Origin: Polynucleobacter sp. MWH-Berg-3C6
GTDB taxonomy: Bacteria > Pseudomonadota > Gammaproteobacteria > Burkholderiales > Burkholderiaceae
Length of the DNA stretch: 64,000 bases
NCBI RefSeq assembly: GCF_018881855.1
Contig: NZ_JACVPN010000001.1
Span: 434,001-498,000, forward strand
Reading direction: 5' to 3'
In this document: positions 42,956 through 51,358 of the stretch, in pieces
Position numbering within the stretch: the stretch's first letter is position 1
How the letters are laid out: every line of letters begins with the position of its first letter
Made by a program: the position numbers and the translations under genes
The notes under the pieces: model-generated
Databases searched by the model: none
The model's input: the letters and a program-made list of their open reading frames with translations, nothing else
Told to the model about the DNA's origin: nothing

Positions 42956-44136
42956 ATTGCGCCGCTGGTGCGCATGCTGGCGATATCAGATTCTGTTAGG
43001 CCTAACTCTTTTAGGATAGAGTCGGTGTGTTCACCTACCGCTGGAATAGGGTCCATACGGTAGTCGTAACTATCATTTAGTCCTGGTGGCAATAGCGCTG
43101 TAATAGGGCCATTGGGCGTGCCCACTTCTGTAAATCGCTTACGAGCCTTCAGCTGCTCATGCTTCCAAAGGCCTTCCATGTCATTCAGATGGGCGTTAGC
43201 AATCTGCGCTTTTTCTAGTCTCGCGATAAGCTGCTCTGAACCCAGCTTACTAAAGCAAGTATTAATAATCTCGAGTAATTCAGCGCGCTTATCGTTGCGC
43301 TTGAAATTGCGATCAAAGCGTTCATCTTTGGCTAGCGCTGGATTTTCTAATACTATTTCGCAAAATCGCACCCATTCGCGTTCATTCTGTAGACCTAGCA
43401 TGACGGTCTTACCGTCACCAGCTTTGAAGGGGCCATAGGGATAAATGGTTGCATGAGATGCGCCATTTCTTGCTGGTGGATTTGCGCCTTTGTACGCGTA
43501 GTACATCGGAAAGCTCATCCATTCACCTAGCGCCTCTAACATCGAGATATCGATAACGGTGCCTTTACCAGTCTTTCCTCTTTGCAATAAGGCTGCCAAG
43601 ATGTTGGTATAGGCATACATGCCTGCTGCAATATCAGCTATCGAGTTTCCAGCCTTGCTAGGGGTTTCAGGTGTTCCTGTAATTGACAGAAAGCCTGCCT
43701 CACTTTGGATCAAGAGATCGTAGGCTTTTTTATCCCGATAGGGGCCATCGTTGCCATAACCTGAAATAGCACACAAGATCAGCCCGGGATTTTCTTTTTG
43801 CAAAGCCTCAGCAGTAAGACCCATGCGAGCGGCCGCGCCAGGGGCAAGGTTTTGGATAAAGACATCAGCGGTCTTGAGTAGACGCTTGAGTACTGCTAAA
43901 GCTGAATCTTGCTTGAGGTCGAGCGTCAGGCTTTCTTTGGATCGATTAACCCATACAAAGTGAGATGCAAGTCCATCGACTTGAGTATCGTAGCCTCTTG
44001 CAAAGTCGCCCTCTCCGGGGCGCTCAATCTTGATGATGCGCGCACCTAAGTCTGCTAGCTGGCGAGTGCAGAAGGGGGCAGCTATAACATGCTCTAGTGC
44101 AACAACAGTGATTCCATCCAGCGGGCGAATACTCAT
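42952..44136 (-). CDS. Class III (CaiB/BaiF) CoA-transferase
   Basis: A 394-residue family III CoA-transferase. The N-terminal VVALEHVIAAPFCTRQLADLGA matches the CoA-binding region. ISGYGNDGPYRDKKAYDLLIQ follows, and the catalytic aspartate is D168 in SIADIAAGMYAY. These enzymes move CoA between organic acids by way of an aspartyl-CoA thioester. It lies 9 bases downstream of the acyl-CoA dehydrogenase gene, so the two likely act in sequence. Sequence alone does not give the acid; formate/oxalate, succinate, mesaconate and glutarate are known family substrates. Confidence 0.88.
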   Translation of the reverse strand: MSIRPLDGITVVALEHVIAAPFCTRQLADLGARIIKIERPGEGDFARGYDTQVDGLASHFVWVNRSKESLTLDLKQDSALAVLKRLLKTADVFIQNLAPGAAARMGLTAEALQKENPGLILCAISGYGNDGPYRDKKAYDLLIQSEAGFLSITGTPETPSKAGNSIADIAAGMYAYTNILAALLQRGKTGKGTVIDISMLEALGEWMSFPMYYAYKGANPPARNGASHATIYPYGPFKAGDGKTVMLGLQNEREWVRFCEIVLENPALAKDERFDRNFKRNDKRAELLEIINTCFSKLGSEQLIARLEKAQIANAHLNDMEGLWKHEQLKARKRFTEVGTPNGPITALLPPGLNDSYDYRMDPIPAVGEHTDSILKELGLTESDIASMRTSGAI

Positions 44137-44145
44137 AATGGTCTA

Positions 44146-45315
44146 TTAGAAGGATCTTGGTAGGCCAAGAACATGCTCGGCTATGTAGGAGTAGATCAAG
44201 TTGGTGGAGATTGGAGCTACTTGATAGAGACGGGTTTCTCTGAATTTACGTTCCACGTCGTACTCATTGGCAAAGCCAAAGCCACCATGGGTTTGCAAAC
44301 ACACATTAGCCGCTTCCCAAGATGCTTTAGCAGCCAAGTACTTCGCCATGTTTGCTTCGGGTCCACAAGGCTCGTGGTTATCAAATAACTCGCAGGCTCT
44401 AAAGCGCATGAGATTAGCTGCCTCAGTTTCAATATAGCTATCTGCAATCGGAAACTGAATGCCTTGGTTTTTTCCAATCGGGCGATCAAACACAACGCGA
44501 TCATTAGCGTAACGCCGTGCACGATCAATAAACCAGTAAGCATCACCAATACACTCAGCTGCAATTAATACGCGTTCAGCATTAAGACCATCCAGAATGT
44601 ATTTAAATCCCTGACCTTCAGTACCAATGAGGTTTTCTGCAGGTATCTCCAGGTTATCAAAGAACACTTCATTGGTTTCATGATTCACCATATTGGCGAT
44701 AGGCCTTACTTCCATGCCCTTACCAATGGCATCCGCAAGATTGACGATGAAGATGGACATACCTTCAGACTTGCGCTGTACTTCACTCAGTGGAGTGGTG
44801 CGAGCAAGCAAAATCATGAGATCAGAATGCTGAATGCGAGAAATCCAAACTTTCTGACCATTCACAATATAGTTGTCACCTTTTTTGACGGCAGTCGTTT
44901 TGAGTTTGGTAGTGTCAGTACCAGTAGTGGGCTCGGTAACGGCCATACTTTGTAGGCGCAATTCACCGCTGGCGATTTTTGGCAGGTACATTTTTTTCTG
45001 CACATCAGATCCATGGCGCAGCAAAGTACCCATGTTGTACATTTGCCCATGACAAGAGCCAGAGTTGCCGCCTGAGAAATTAATCTCTTCCATGATGACT
45101 GAGGCTTCAGCTAAACCTAATCCGGAGCCGCCATACTCTTCTGGAATTAATGCGGCCAGCCAGCCTGCTTCAGTCATCGCTTTTACAAAGGCTTCTGGGT
45201 AGCCTCGTTCGTGATCTACTTTTTGCCAGTAGGCAGAGTCGAATTTCCCGCAGAGGTCTCTTAAGGCCTCGCGCATGTCCTGATATTGATCTGGCTTGGG
45301 AATAGGGTGATTCAT
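44146..45315 (-). CDS. Acyl-CoA dehydrogenase
   Basis: A 389-residue flavoprotein dehydrogenase with the three-domain acyl-CoA dehydrogenase layout. SMAVTEPTTGTDTTKLKTTA is the FAD/substrate-contact region, VNGQKVWISRIQHSDLMILLARTT follows, and the C-terminus has LQTHGGFGFANEYDVERKFRETRLYQVAPISTNLI. The substrate is not determined. It shares a strand and short gap with a CoA-transferase gene; another CoA-transferase gene is divergent upstream. Together they suggest activation and oxidation of an organic acid. Confidence 0.9.
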   Translation of the reverse strand: MNHPIPKPDQYQDMREALRDLCGKFDSAYWQKVDHERGYPEAFVKAMTEAGWLAALIPEEYGGSGLGLAEASVIMEEINFSGGNSGSCHGQMYNMGTLLRHGSDVQKKMYLPKIASGELRLQSMAVTEPTTGTDTTKLKTTAVKKGDNYIVNGQKVWISRIQHSDLMILLARTTPLSEVQRKSEGMSIFIVNLADAIGKGMEVRPIANMVNHETNEVFFDNLEIPAENLIGTEGQGFKYILDGLNAERVLIAAECIGDAYWFIDRARRYANDRVVFDRPIGKNQGIQFPIADSYIETEAANLMRFRACELFDNHEPCGPEANMAKYLAAKASWEAANVCLQTHGGFGFANEYDVERKFRETRLYQVAPISTNLIYSYIAEHVLGLPRSF

Positions 45316-45467
45316 GAAGGGCTCGTTTTATGGTTTATTTTGTAATTTAGGCACTAGTTTAAGCAAGATTTGAAAATCCTGGAGAATGATCAAAATCAGG
45401 CGAAAATAGCCTTATTCTGAATTGAATATTTTGAATAAATAGATAAATACGGGACGTGAACTTTTAA

Positions 45468-46673
45468 ATGCAAACGAATCGCCAACAAATCCTTGCTAGG
45501 GTCAAAGTTTTAGAGTTAGGTCAGCTTATTGCTGGACCCTTTGCCTCAAAGACACTTGCTGATTTTGGAGCCGAGGTCATTAAGGTGGAGTCACCCGGCG
45601 TTGGCGATCCTTTGCGCAAGTGGCGCATGCTTCATGAGGGGACATCCGTTTGGTGGCAGGCGCAATCGCGCAACAAACAATCTATCTGCTTAGATCTCCG
45701 TGTAAAAGAAGGCCAGGCAATCGCCAGAAAGTTAGCGCTTGAAGCAGATATCGTGATTGAAAATTTTCGACCAGGTACGCTAGAGAAGTGGGGCTTGGGC
45801 TGGGAGGAGTTGCACAAAGCAAATCCAAAATTAATCATGTTGCGTATCTCTGGTTACGGTCAGGATGGGCCTAGACGTGATGAGCCAGGTTTTGCGGCAA
45901 TTGGAGAGGCGATGGCTGGTTTGCGTTACATCACTGGCCACCCAAATGAGGTGCCAGTAAGGGCGGGTGTATCTCTTGGCGATACGATCGCAGGTTTGCA
46001 TGGCGCTCTCGGGGTATTGCTCGCTTTGTATGAACGGGATGCCCGTGGTGGTGGGGGTCAAATGATTGATGTTGCCTTATATGAGGCAGTTTTTAATTTG
46101 ACTGAAAGCTTGCTGCCAGAGTACTCCGCTTTTGGTGCCATACGTCAGCCTGCGGGCGGTGCTTTGCCAGGGATTGCTCCTTCTAATGCATATCGATGCG
46201 CTGATGGCCAATATGTATTGATTGCTGGCAATGGAGACTCTATATATAAGCGTTTGATGACCCTAATTGGTAGATCGGATTTGGGTGAGGATCCTACATT
46301 GGCCTTTAATGATGGTCGGGCCAAAAGGGTGACTGAAATTGATGCGGCGATTAATGCCTGGACTCAAACCTTAACTCTGGATGAAGTGCTTAAAGGTCTG
46401 CTTTCAGCAGAAGTACCTTCTGGCAAGATTTATACCGCAAAAGATATCGCTGAAGATTCTCACTACCAAGCCAGGGGTGTGATTGAGACAGTGCAGGCTG
46501 CTAATGGCTTAGAAGTACAGGTTCCTGGAATTATTCCAAAGCTTTCTCAAAATCCTGGATCAATTCGTTATCGCGCTCCTACATTAGGAGAGCATACTGA
46601 TGAAGTGCTTAAATCCGCTGGTCTCACTGAAGAACAAATTACTACTCTGAAAAAATCTGGAGTCCTCGCTTAA
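45468..46673 (+). CDS. Class III (CaiB/BaiF) CoA-transferase
   Basis: A 401-residue family III CoA-transferase with VLELGQLIAGPFASKTLADFGA at the N-terminus. ISGYGQDGPRRDEPGFAAIGEAMAG follows, then the catalytic aspartate D172 in SLGDTIAGLHG and the C-terminal LGEHTDEVLKSAGLTEEQI. It is distinct from the copy at 42952-44136 and diverges from the acyl-CoA dehydrogenase. Substrate unknown. The stop codon overlaps the start of the YqaA gene. Confidence 0.88.
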   Translation: MQTNRQQILARVKVLELGQLIAGPFASKTLADFGAEVIKVESPGVGDPLRKWRMLHEGTSVWWQAQSRNKQSICLDLRVKEGQAIARKLALEADIVIENFRPGTLEKWGLGWEELHKANPKLIMLRISGYGQDGPRRDEPGFAAIGEAMAGLRYITGHPNEVPVRAGVSLGDTIAGLHGALGVLLALYERDARGGGGQMIDVALYEAVFNLTESLLPEYSAFGAIRQPAGGALPGIAPSNAYRCADGQYVLIAGNGDSIYKRLMTLIGRSDLGEDPTLAFNDGRAKRVTEIDAAINAWTQTLTLDEVLKGLLSAEVPSGKIYTAKDIAEDSHYQARGVIETVQAANGLEVQVPGIIPKLSQNPGSIRYRAPTLGEHTDEVLKSAGLTEEQITTLKKSGVLA

Positions 46674-47176
46674 TGGATCAAGCACTCCAGCATTTTTTCG
46701 GATGGTTTGGTTTGCCATCCGTTGGATTGCCTGCTGTGTTTATCAGTGCATTTGTTTCAGCAACATTGCTCCCTGTAGGTTCTGAGCCTATTCTTTTTGG
46801 ATACACCACCCTTAATCCAGATTTGTACTGGGTTGCAATCTTTGTTGCAACTATCGGCAATACGCTCGGTGGAATGTTTGATTGGTGGCTGGGTTATGTC
46901 GCAAACAAAGGAATTAAATCGGATGTAGCAAAGACCGATGGGCATCTACGAGAATGGCTAATAGAGTGGGGCCCCAAGATGCTTTTACTTTCTTGGCTGC
47001 CAGGTTTTGGTGATCCGCTTTGTATTGCCGCTGGTTGGCTTCGCTTGGCTTGGTTTCCGTGCTTGATCTACATGTTCATCGGTAAGCTACTCCGTTACCT
47101 GACCATGACCTGGTTGCTCACCTTGGTCCCAGATAGTTTTTGGCATCAATTGGGACATTGGTTACATCTAATCTAA
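46673..47176 (+). CDS. YqaA-family membrane protein
   Basis: A 167-residue membrane protein with about four or five hydrophobic segments, related to the YqaA branch of the SNARE-associated (DedA-like) family. It has ATLLPVGSEPILFGY, IGNTLGGMFDWWLGYVANKG and WLPGFGDPLCIAAGWLRL. The family is tied to lipid scrambling or membrane homeostasis by analogy with DedA, but YqaA itself is uncharacterised. It is translationally coupled to the upstream CoA-transferase (TAATG). Confidence 0.85.
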   Translation: MDQALQHFFGWFGLPSVGLPAVFISAFVSATLLPVGSEPILFGYTTLNPDLYWVAIFVATIGNTLGGMFDWWLGYVANKGIKSDVAKTDGHLREWLIEWGPKMLLLSWLPGFGDPLCIAAGWLRLAWFPCLIYMFIGKLLRYLTMTWLLTLVPDSFWHQLGHWLHLI

Positions 47177-47229
47177 ATTTATTCGTTGTATCCTACGTTT
47201 TTATTATTTCACTAATTGAGAATATTGAT

Positions 47230-48006
47230 ATGTCTTCTTTAAAAGGTAAAACAGCCCTGGTAACAGGCTCTACTAGTGGTATTGGTTTGGGAATGGCAAT
47301 TGCTCTGGCTAAGCAGGGCGCTAACATCATGGTGAATGGCTTTGGCGAGAAAGATGAGGCGATCGCCAAAATCAAAGCATGCGGAGTAGAGGTGGATTAT
47401 CACGGTGCTGATATGAGCAAGCCTGCCGAGATTGAAGATTTGATTAAGCAAACTGAAAAACGTTTTGGCTCGCTAGATATCTTGGTGAATAACGCTGGCA
47501 TTCAATACACATCTACTATTGAAGAGTTTCCAACAGACAAGTGGGATGCCATTATTGCGATTAACCTGAGCTCTGCATTTCATACAACCCATCATGCATT
47601 ACCGGGTATGAAAAAACGGAACTGGGGCCGTATCATTAATATTGCCTCTGTACATGGTTTAGTAGCTTCTACACAAAAATCTGCCTATGTTGCAGCTAAG
47701 CATGGAATTATTGGTTTGACTAAAGTCACCGCCCTTGAGAATGCGCGAACTGGCATTACTTGTAATGCAATCTGCCCTGGCTGGGTATTGACCCCCTTGG
47801 TTCAAAAGCAGGTAGACGCAAGAGCTGAACGAGAAGGCATCTCAAATGATGCAGCAAAGACCGCTTTAGTATCCGAGAAACAACCTTCTGGAGAATTTGT
47901 GACGCCAGAGCAATTAGCTGCTTTGGCAGTATTCCTCTGTGGTCCAGATGCATCTGAAGTACGTGGAGTAGCTTGGAATATGGATGGTGGCTGGGCTGCT
48001 CAATAA
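47230..48006 (+). CDS. bdhA: 3-hydroxybutyrate dehydrogenase
   Basis: A 258-residue short-chain dehydrogenase. The cofactor motif TGSTSGIGLGMAIALAKQGA is near residues 11-30, NNAGIQ near 90, and the catalytic Ser/Tyr/Lys set lies in NIASVHGLVASTQKSAYVAAKHG. The C-terminal CPGWVLTPLVQKQVDARAE block is characteristic of D-3-hydroxybutyrate dehydrogenases. It interconverts 3-hydroxybutyrate and acetoacetate with NAD. The ATG at 47230 gives the family start; the longer frame overlaps yqaA. An intrinsic terminator follows. Confidence 0.9.
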   Translation: MSSLKGKTALVTGSTSGIGLGMAIALAKQGANIMVNGFGEKDEAIAKIKACGVEVDYHGADMSKPAEIEDLIKQTEKRFGSLDILVNNAGIQYTSTIEEFPTDKWDAIIAINLSSAFHTTHHALPGMKKRNWGRIINIASVHGLVASTQKSAYVAAKHGIIGLTKVTALENARTGITCNAICPGWVLTPLVQKQVDARAEREGISNDAAKTALVSEKQPSGEFVTPEQLAALAVFLCGPDASEVRGVAWNMDGGWAAQ

Positions 48007-48030
48007 GCAGAGAAAGATGCCTCATCGATA

Positions 48031-48067
48031 AATGCCAGCACGTAATCTTGCTGGCATTTTTATTTTT
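48031..48067 (+). terminator. Intrinsic terminator after bdhA
   Basis: A perfect 10-base stem (AATGCCAGCA paired with TGCTGGCATT, loop 48041-48048) is followed by a T-rich tract. It separates bdhA from the convergent HMG-CoA lyase gene, which ends 6 bases further on. Confidence 0.9.
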
Positions 48068-48072
48068 AGGCT

Positions 48073-49017
48073 TCAGCTTTGGCAGGGCGCCTCATAGACA
48101 CGATCTACTTTACCTGCCATTAATAATTGGCTTGGTAATGTACGGCCGAATAATGATTGCAAATCTTTTGAGCACGTTAGCAATGCATCGATCTGCATAT
48201 TGGTTTTAAAGCCCATAAGATCAAGCATATGCACTAACTCTTCAGTGCAGATGTTGCCGGTGGCGCCTGGTGCATAAGGGCAGCCCCCTAAGCCGCCTAG
48301 TGAAGAGTCAAAGCGATCAATGCCGCTATTGACTGCAGCTAGGGCATTGGCAAGCCCCATCCCACGCGTATTGTGGAAATGTAACGTCCATTGCAACTTG
48401 GGATATTTGGCTTGAACTGCTTCGCAAACAGCTTGTACCTGTGCCGGATTGGCCATGCCGGTTGTGTCGCAGACGGTAATGCCACGAACACCAGCCGCAG
48501 CAAAACGATCCACCCAATGCATTAATTCTGATAAAGAAGTGATGCCTGACATAGGGCAACCAAAACTAGTAGACAGAGAAATGTTTACAGCGGTATTGTT
48601 TGTATGAGCCAGATCAATTACAGCAGTTAATCCTTTGAATGAGTCTTCGCGACTCATTTTGAGGTTGGATTGGTTATGCGCCTCGCTCACTGACATCACT
48701 AAGTTGAATTCATCTACGCCAACGCTTAATGCCCGCTCGGCACCCTTGAGGTTTGGAATGAGAACGGTGTATTCAACTCCGGGGACTCGATCAATACCGC
48801 GCATTACAGCTTCAGCATCAGCAAGCATGGGAATGGCTTTAGGGCTGGTGAAAGAGGTCACTTCAATCTTGGCATATCCAGCTCGACTTAAGCGATTGAC
48901 CAGAGCAATTTTTTCCTCAGTAGGCACAAACTGACTTTCTGCCTGAAATCCATCCCGAGTGACGACCTCTTGGATGTAGATGCGTTTTGAGTTTTGAGGG
49001 GATGGGGTGCTTGTCAT
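48073..49017 (-). CDS. Hydroxymethylglutaryl-CoA lyase
   Basis: A 314-residue TIM-barrel aldolase of the HMGL family that cleaves HMG-CoA to acetyl-CoA and acetoacetate, typically in leucine breakdown. Visible motifs are EVVTRDGFQAE at the N-terminus, CDTTGMANPAQV, LHFHNTRGMGLANALAAVNSG with metal-binding histidines, and the GGLGGCPYAPGATGN loop with the catalytic cysteine. Acetoacetate produced here could be used by the convergent 3-hydroxybutyrate dehydrogenase. Citramalyl-CoA or related lyases of the same superfamily are less likely given the GGCPYAPGA motif. Confidence 0.92.
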   Translation of the reverse strand: MTSTPSPQNSKRIYIQEVVTRDGFQAESQFVPTEEKIALVNRLSRAGYAKIEVTSFTSPKAIPMLADAEAVMRGIDRVPGVEYTVLIPNLKGAERALSVGVDEFNLVMSVSEAHNQSNLKMSREDSFKGLTAVIDLAHTNNTAVNISLSTSFGCPMSGITSLSELMHWVDRFAAAGVRGITVCDTTGMANPAQVQAVCEAVQAKYPKLQWTLHFHNTRGMGLANALAAVNSGIDRFDSSLGGLGGCPYAPGATGNICTEELVHMLDLMGFKTNMQIDALLTCSKDLQSLFGRTLPSQLLMAGKVDRVYEAPCQS

Positions 49018-49090
49018 ATTGAAGTGCAGATTTGATGCCTCAAATGGGCTAGGCCTCTATTTTAAGTATGATTTCTGAAATTTTGCAGGA

Positions 49091-49120
49091 TTGAACATAA
49101 TCGCCAGAATCGTTTATAGT
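49091..49120 (+). promoter_or_regulatory. Candidate sigma-70 promoter for the PuuD-like gene
   Basis: TTGAAC (49091-49096) and TATAGT (49115-49120) are separated by 18 bases. The -10 matches consensus at five of six positions. The gene start at 49153 with AGGAGA upstream is at a suitable distance. Prediction only. Confidence 0.4.
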
Positions 49121-49152
49121 TAGACCCATTATTACTCATAGGAGATCCTTTC

Positions 49153-49746
49153 ATGGCATCAATCTTGACCTCTTTGGGACGTACTGTTTTAGCTGGTTTC
49201 GTACTTCTCGTTCTCATCATCCTTGCTTTGGGTGGCAACTTTAGTTCTACCGAATTGCCATTCATTTTCCGTTGGTTGCATGTCATGTTTGGTGTGATGT
49301 GGATTGGTTTGCTCTGGTACTTTAACTTCGTGCAAATTCCTTCTATGCCAAAAATTCCTGACGAGCAAAAGCCAGCAATTGGTAAAGTGATTGCTCCAAC
49401 AGCATTGTTTTGGTTCCGTTGGGCAGCGCTTCTTACTGTTCTCACAGGTGTAATCGTGGCAATCGTCAATGGCTATGCACATCAGGCCTTCACATTGCAG
49501 GCTCCATTCCGCGCAATTGGTTTGGGCATGTGGATTGCATTGGTAATGGCATTCAACGTTTGGTTCATTATTTGGCCAAATCAGAAGCGCGCTCTTGGCA
49601 TCGTTGCTGTTGAACCTGATGTGAAAGCAAAATCTGCACGCGTTGCAATGTTGACTTCCCGTTTGAATACATTGCTCTCAGTGCCAATGTTGTTCTTGAT
49701 GGTTGCTCAGTCACACAATACAACTTGGTTTGTGATCGTTTCTTAA
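49153..49746 (+). CDS. PuuD-like (urate hydroxylase family) membrane protein
   Basis: A 197-residue membrane protein with four or five helices and conserved WLHVMFGVMWIGLLWYFNFVQIPSMPKIP. It resembles the N-terminal membrane domain of PuuD, the urate hydroxylase, but lacks the cytochrome c domain of the full enzyme. The family annotation 'urate hydroxylase PuuD' is applied to many such short proteins; an actual urate function is unproven, and no purine genes are nearby. Good ribosome site (AGGAGA). A strong terminator follows. Confidence 0.72.
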   Translation: MASILTSLGRTVLAGFVLLVLIILALGGNFSSTELPFIFRWLHVMFGVMWIGLLWYFNFVQIPSMPKIPDEQKPAIGKVIAPTALFWFRWAALLTVLTGVIVAIVNGYAHQAFTLQAPFRAIGLGMWIALVMAFNVWFIIWPNQKRALGIVAVEPDVKAKSARVAMLTSRLNTLLSVPMLFLMVAQSHNTTWFVIVS

Positions 49747-49773
49747 TCACCTAATCACCCTGTTGTAATAGAT

Positions 49774-49799
49774 AAAAGGCCCGCATTGCGGGCCTTTTT
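49774..49799 (+). terminator. Intrinsic terminator, probably bidirectional
   Basis: An 11-base stem (AAAAGGCCCGC paired with GCGGGCCTTTT, 3-base loop) is flanked by A-run and T-run. It serves the PuuD-like gene and can also serve the convergent reductase gene that ends at 49830. Confidence 0.92.
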
Positions 49800-49829
49800 A
49801 TTTCTTCAACTTCAGACGGGTTAGTCAAA

Positions 49830-50996
49830 CTACTGGAGTATTGGCGGCAACTCTTTTGTTAGGCTTCCGCGTTGCGAGGTGGCTGTACCCATTAAGGCAA
49901 ATCCGAGTAGCTTGCCATCGGCAGCTTCGAAGCGGGCTTCGATACCGCCTTCTATTGCGGTAGTTTTCCATTGACCTTGCGCATCTTTAGCTGGTGGTGA
50001 GACTATGGTTGGAAGGGCAGGAGTTTTTACCATGACGGGCATTGCTGGGTAGCTAAGTGTCGTCACTTGTCCAAGCAGCGTTGGTGCCAATGCTCTAGCA
50101 GCCTGCATGATGGGCATGACATAAGGGAGAACTAGGCCTTCAACCTCCGCACAATCACCCAGTGAGTAGATATTTTTGTGGCTAGTCTCTAACTCGCGAT
50201 TTACCTGAACACCTAGTCCAGTCTTAATGCCTGCTGCTTTAGCTAAGTCGACTCTTGGTTTTAGGCCAACCGCAGACAGCACTACGTCACACGAGATAGA
50301 TTCACCATTAGCTAGGCTAATTTCTATCGTATTGCCATTGCGATTAATGGCTTTGGCAGTTGTAGAAAAGTGCCAGCGAACTCCTAAATCACTCAATTTT
50401 TTTTGTAAATCTTTTGCTGCGGCTTCAGGTAATAAGCGGCCTAGCACTTGTGGCGCTAAATCAATCACATCAACTTCATAGCCACCCAATACTAGGTCAT
50501 TCGCAAATTCGCAACCGATTAAGCCAGCCCCAAGAATTGCTACTTTCTTTTTATTTGCAATAGCGCTTCTGAATTTAGCGTAATCCTCTAAGTCATTAAC
50601 AGTGAGGACTTCATTGGCGGCGCTACCTTCAAACGGTATCCGAATTTGATCGGCACCTAAGGCTAGCACTAGCTTTGTATAAGAGAGGGCGCCTTTACTC
50701 GTTTGTATTGTTTGGGTAGCTGCATCAATTACAGAGACATCAGTATCGGCAAGAATATTAATTTCTAATTGCGTTCCCATTCCTTCGGCCGGCGTAGAGA
50801 TGAGTTGAGCAGCCTCTTTATTGCTGGCAAGGGCAGTGGAAAGCATTGGCTTAGAGTAAAAATAACCAGGCTCTCTGGTTATTAAGGTAATGGCTGCTGT
50901 TTTGTCTAGTTTGCGAATTTCACGTATCAGGGTGTATCCAGCCAAGCCACTGCCAATAATGACAATGCCGGAGGATTGAGATGTATTTTGAGTCAA
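49830..50996 (-). CDS. NAD(P)H-dependent rubredoxin reductase-like flavoprotein
   Basis: A 388-residue pyridine-nucleotide disulfide oxidoreductase-type FAD protein. The FAD motif IVIIGSGLAGYTLIREI is near residues 11-27, the NAD motif VAILGAGLIGCEFANDL near residues 146-162, and NIYSLGDCAEVEG near 272. It matches rubredoxin-NAD+ reductases. The rubredoxin gene lies just upstream on the same strand (53-base gap), which supports the partner assignment. Electron acceptors beyond rubredoxin are unknown; alkane hydroxylase is not present here. Confidence 0.86.
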   Translation of the reverse strand: MTQNTSQSSGIVIIGSGLAGYTLIREIRKLDKTAAITLITREPGYFYSKPMLSTALASNKEAAQLISTPAEGMGTQLEINILADTDVSVIDAATQTIQTSKGALSYTKLVLALGADQIRIPFEGSAANEVLTVNDLEDYAKFRSAIANKKKVAILGAGLIGCEFANDLVLGGYEVDVIDLAPQVLGRLLPEAAAKDLQKKLSDLGVRWHFSTTAKAINRNGNTIEISLANGESISCDVVLSAVGLKPRVDLAKAAGIKTGLGVQVNRELETSHKNIYSLGDCAEVEGLVLPYVMPIMQAARALAPTLLGQVTTLSYPAMPVMVKTPALPTIVSPPAKDAQGQWKTTAIEGGIEARFEAADGKLLGFALMGTATSQRGSLTKELPPILQ

Positions 50997-51049
50997 ATGC
51001 GAGCTCCAGATGGGTGAAGTATCAATAGGAAGTACTTTGGTGCAAGTGC

Positions 51050-51217
51050 TTAGCCGACCTGAACCATTTCAAAGTCAGACTTTGATACGCCACAATCTGG
51101 GCATTCCCAGCTATCAGGGACGTCAGCCCAAGCGGTCCCAGGCGCAATACCTTCGCTTGGTAAGCCTTGAGCCTCATCATAGATAAAGCCGCACACGATA
51201 CATTGCCAAGTTTTCAT
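51050..51217 (-). CDS. Rubredoxin
   Basis: A 55-residue Fe(Cys)4 electron carrier with both knuckles: CIVCG near residues 5-9 and CPDCGV near residues 38-43, plus the family [25 protein letters not shown] segment. The ATG at 51217 was chosen because AAGGAAA lies just upstream and the protein then has normal length; the longer frame to 51301 has no support. It probably works with the reductase encoded downstream. Confidence 0.93.
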   Translation of the reverse strand: MKTWQCIVCGFIYDEAQGLPSEGIAPGTAWADVPDSWECPDCGVSKSDFEMVQVG

Positions 51218-51358
51218 ATTGATTTCCTTAATATCAGACCTCAATTTTAAATTTAATCTGAGTTTTTTTCTTGAGACGGGTGATTTGGCTAAATTCGGCA
51301 AAAGTCACCAATTCTTGTTACAGTGGTCGATCTCATACTTACTCACAAAAGGCTTCAG

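Noticed and set aside
45316-45467. Regulatory site or small gene in the gap between the acyl-CoA dehydrogenase and the CoA-transferase
   Set aside because: The 152-base gap is AT-rich and contains promoter-like fragments, but no palindrome or frame stands out.
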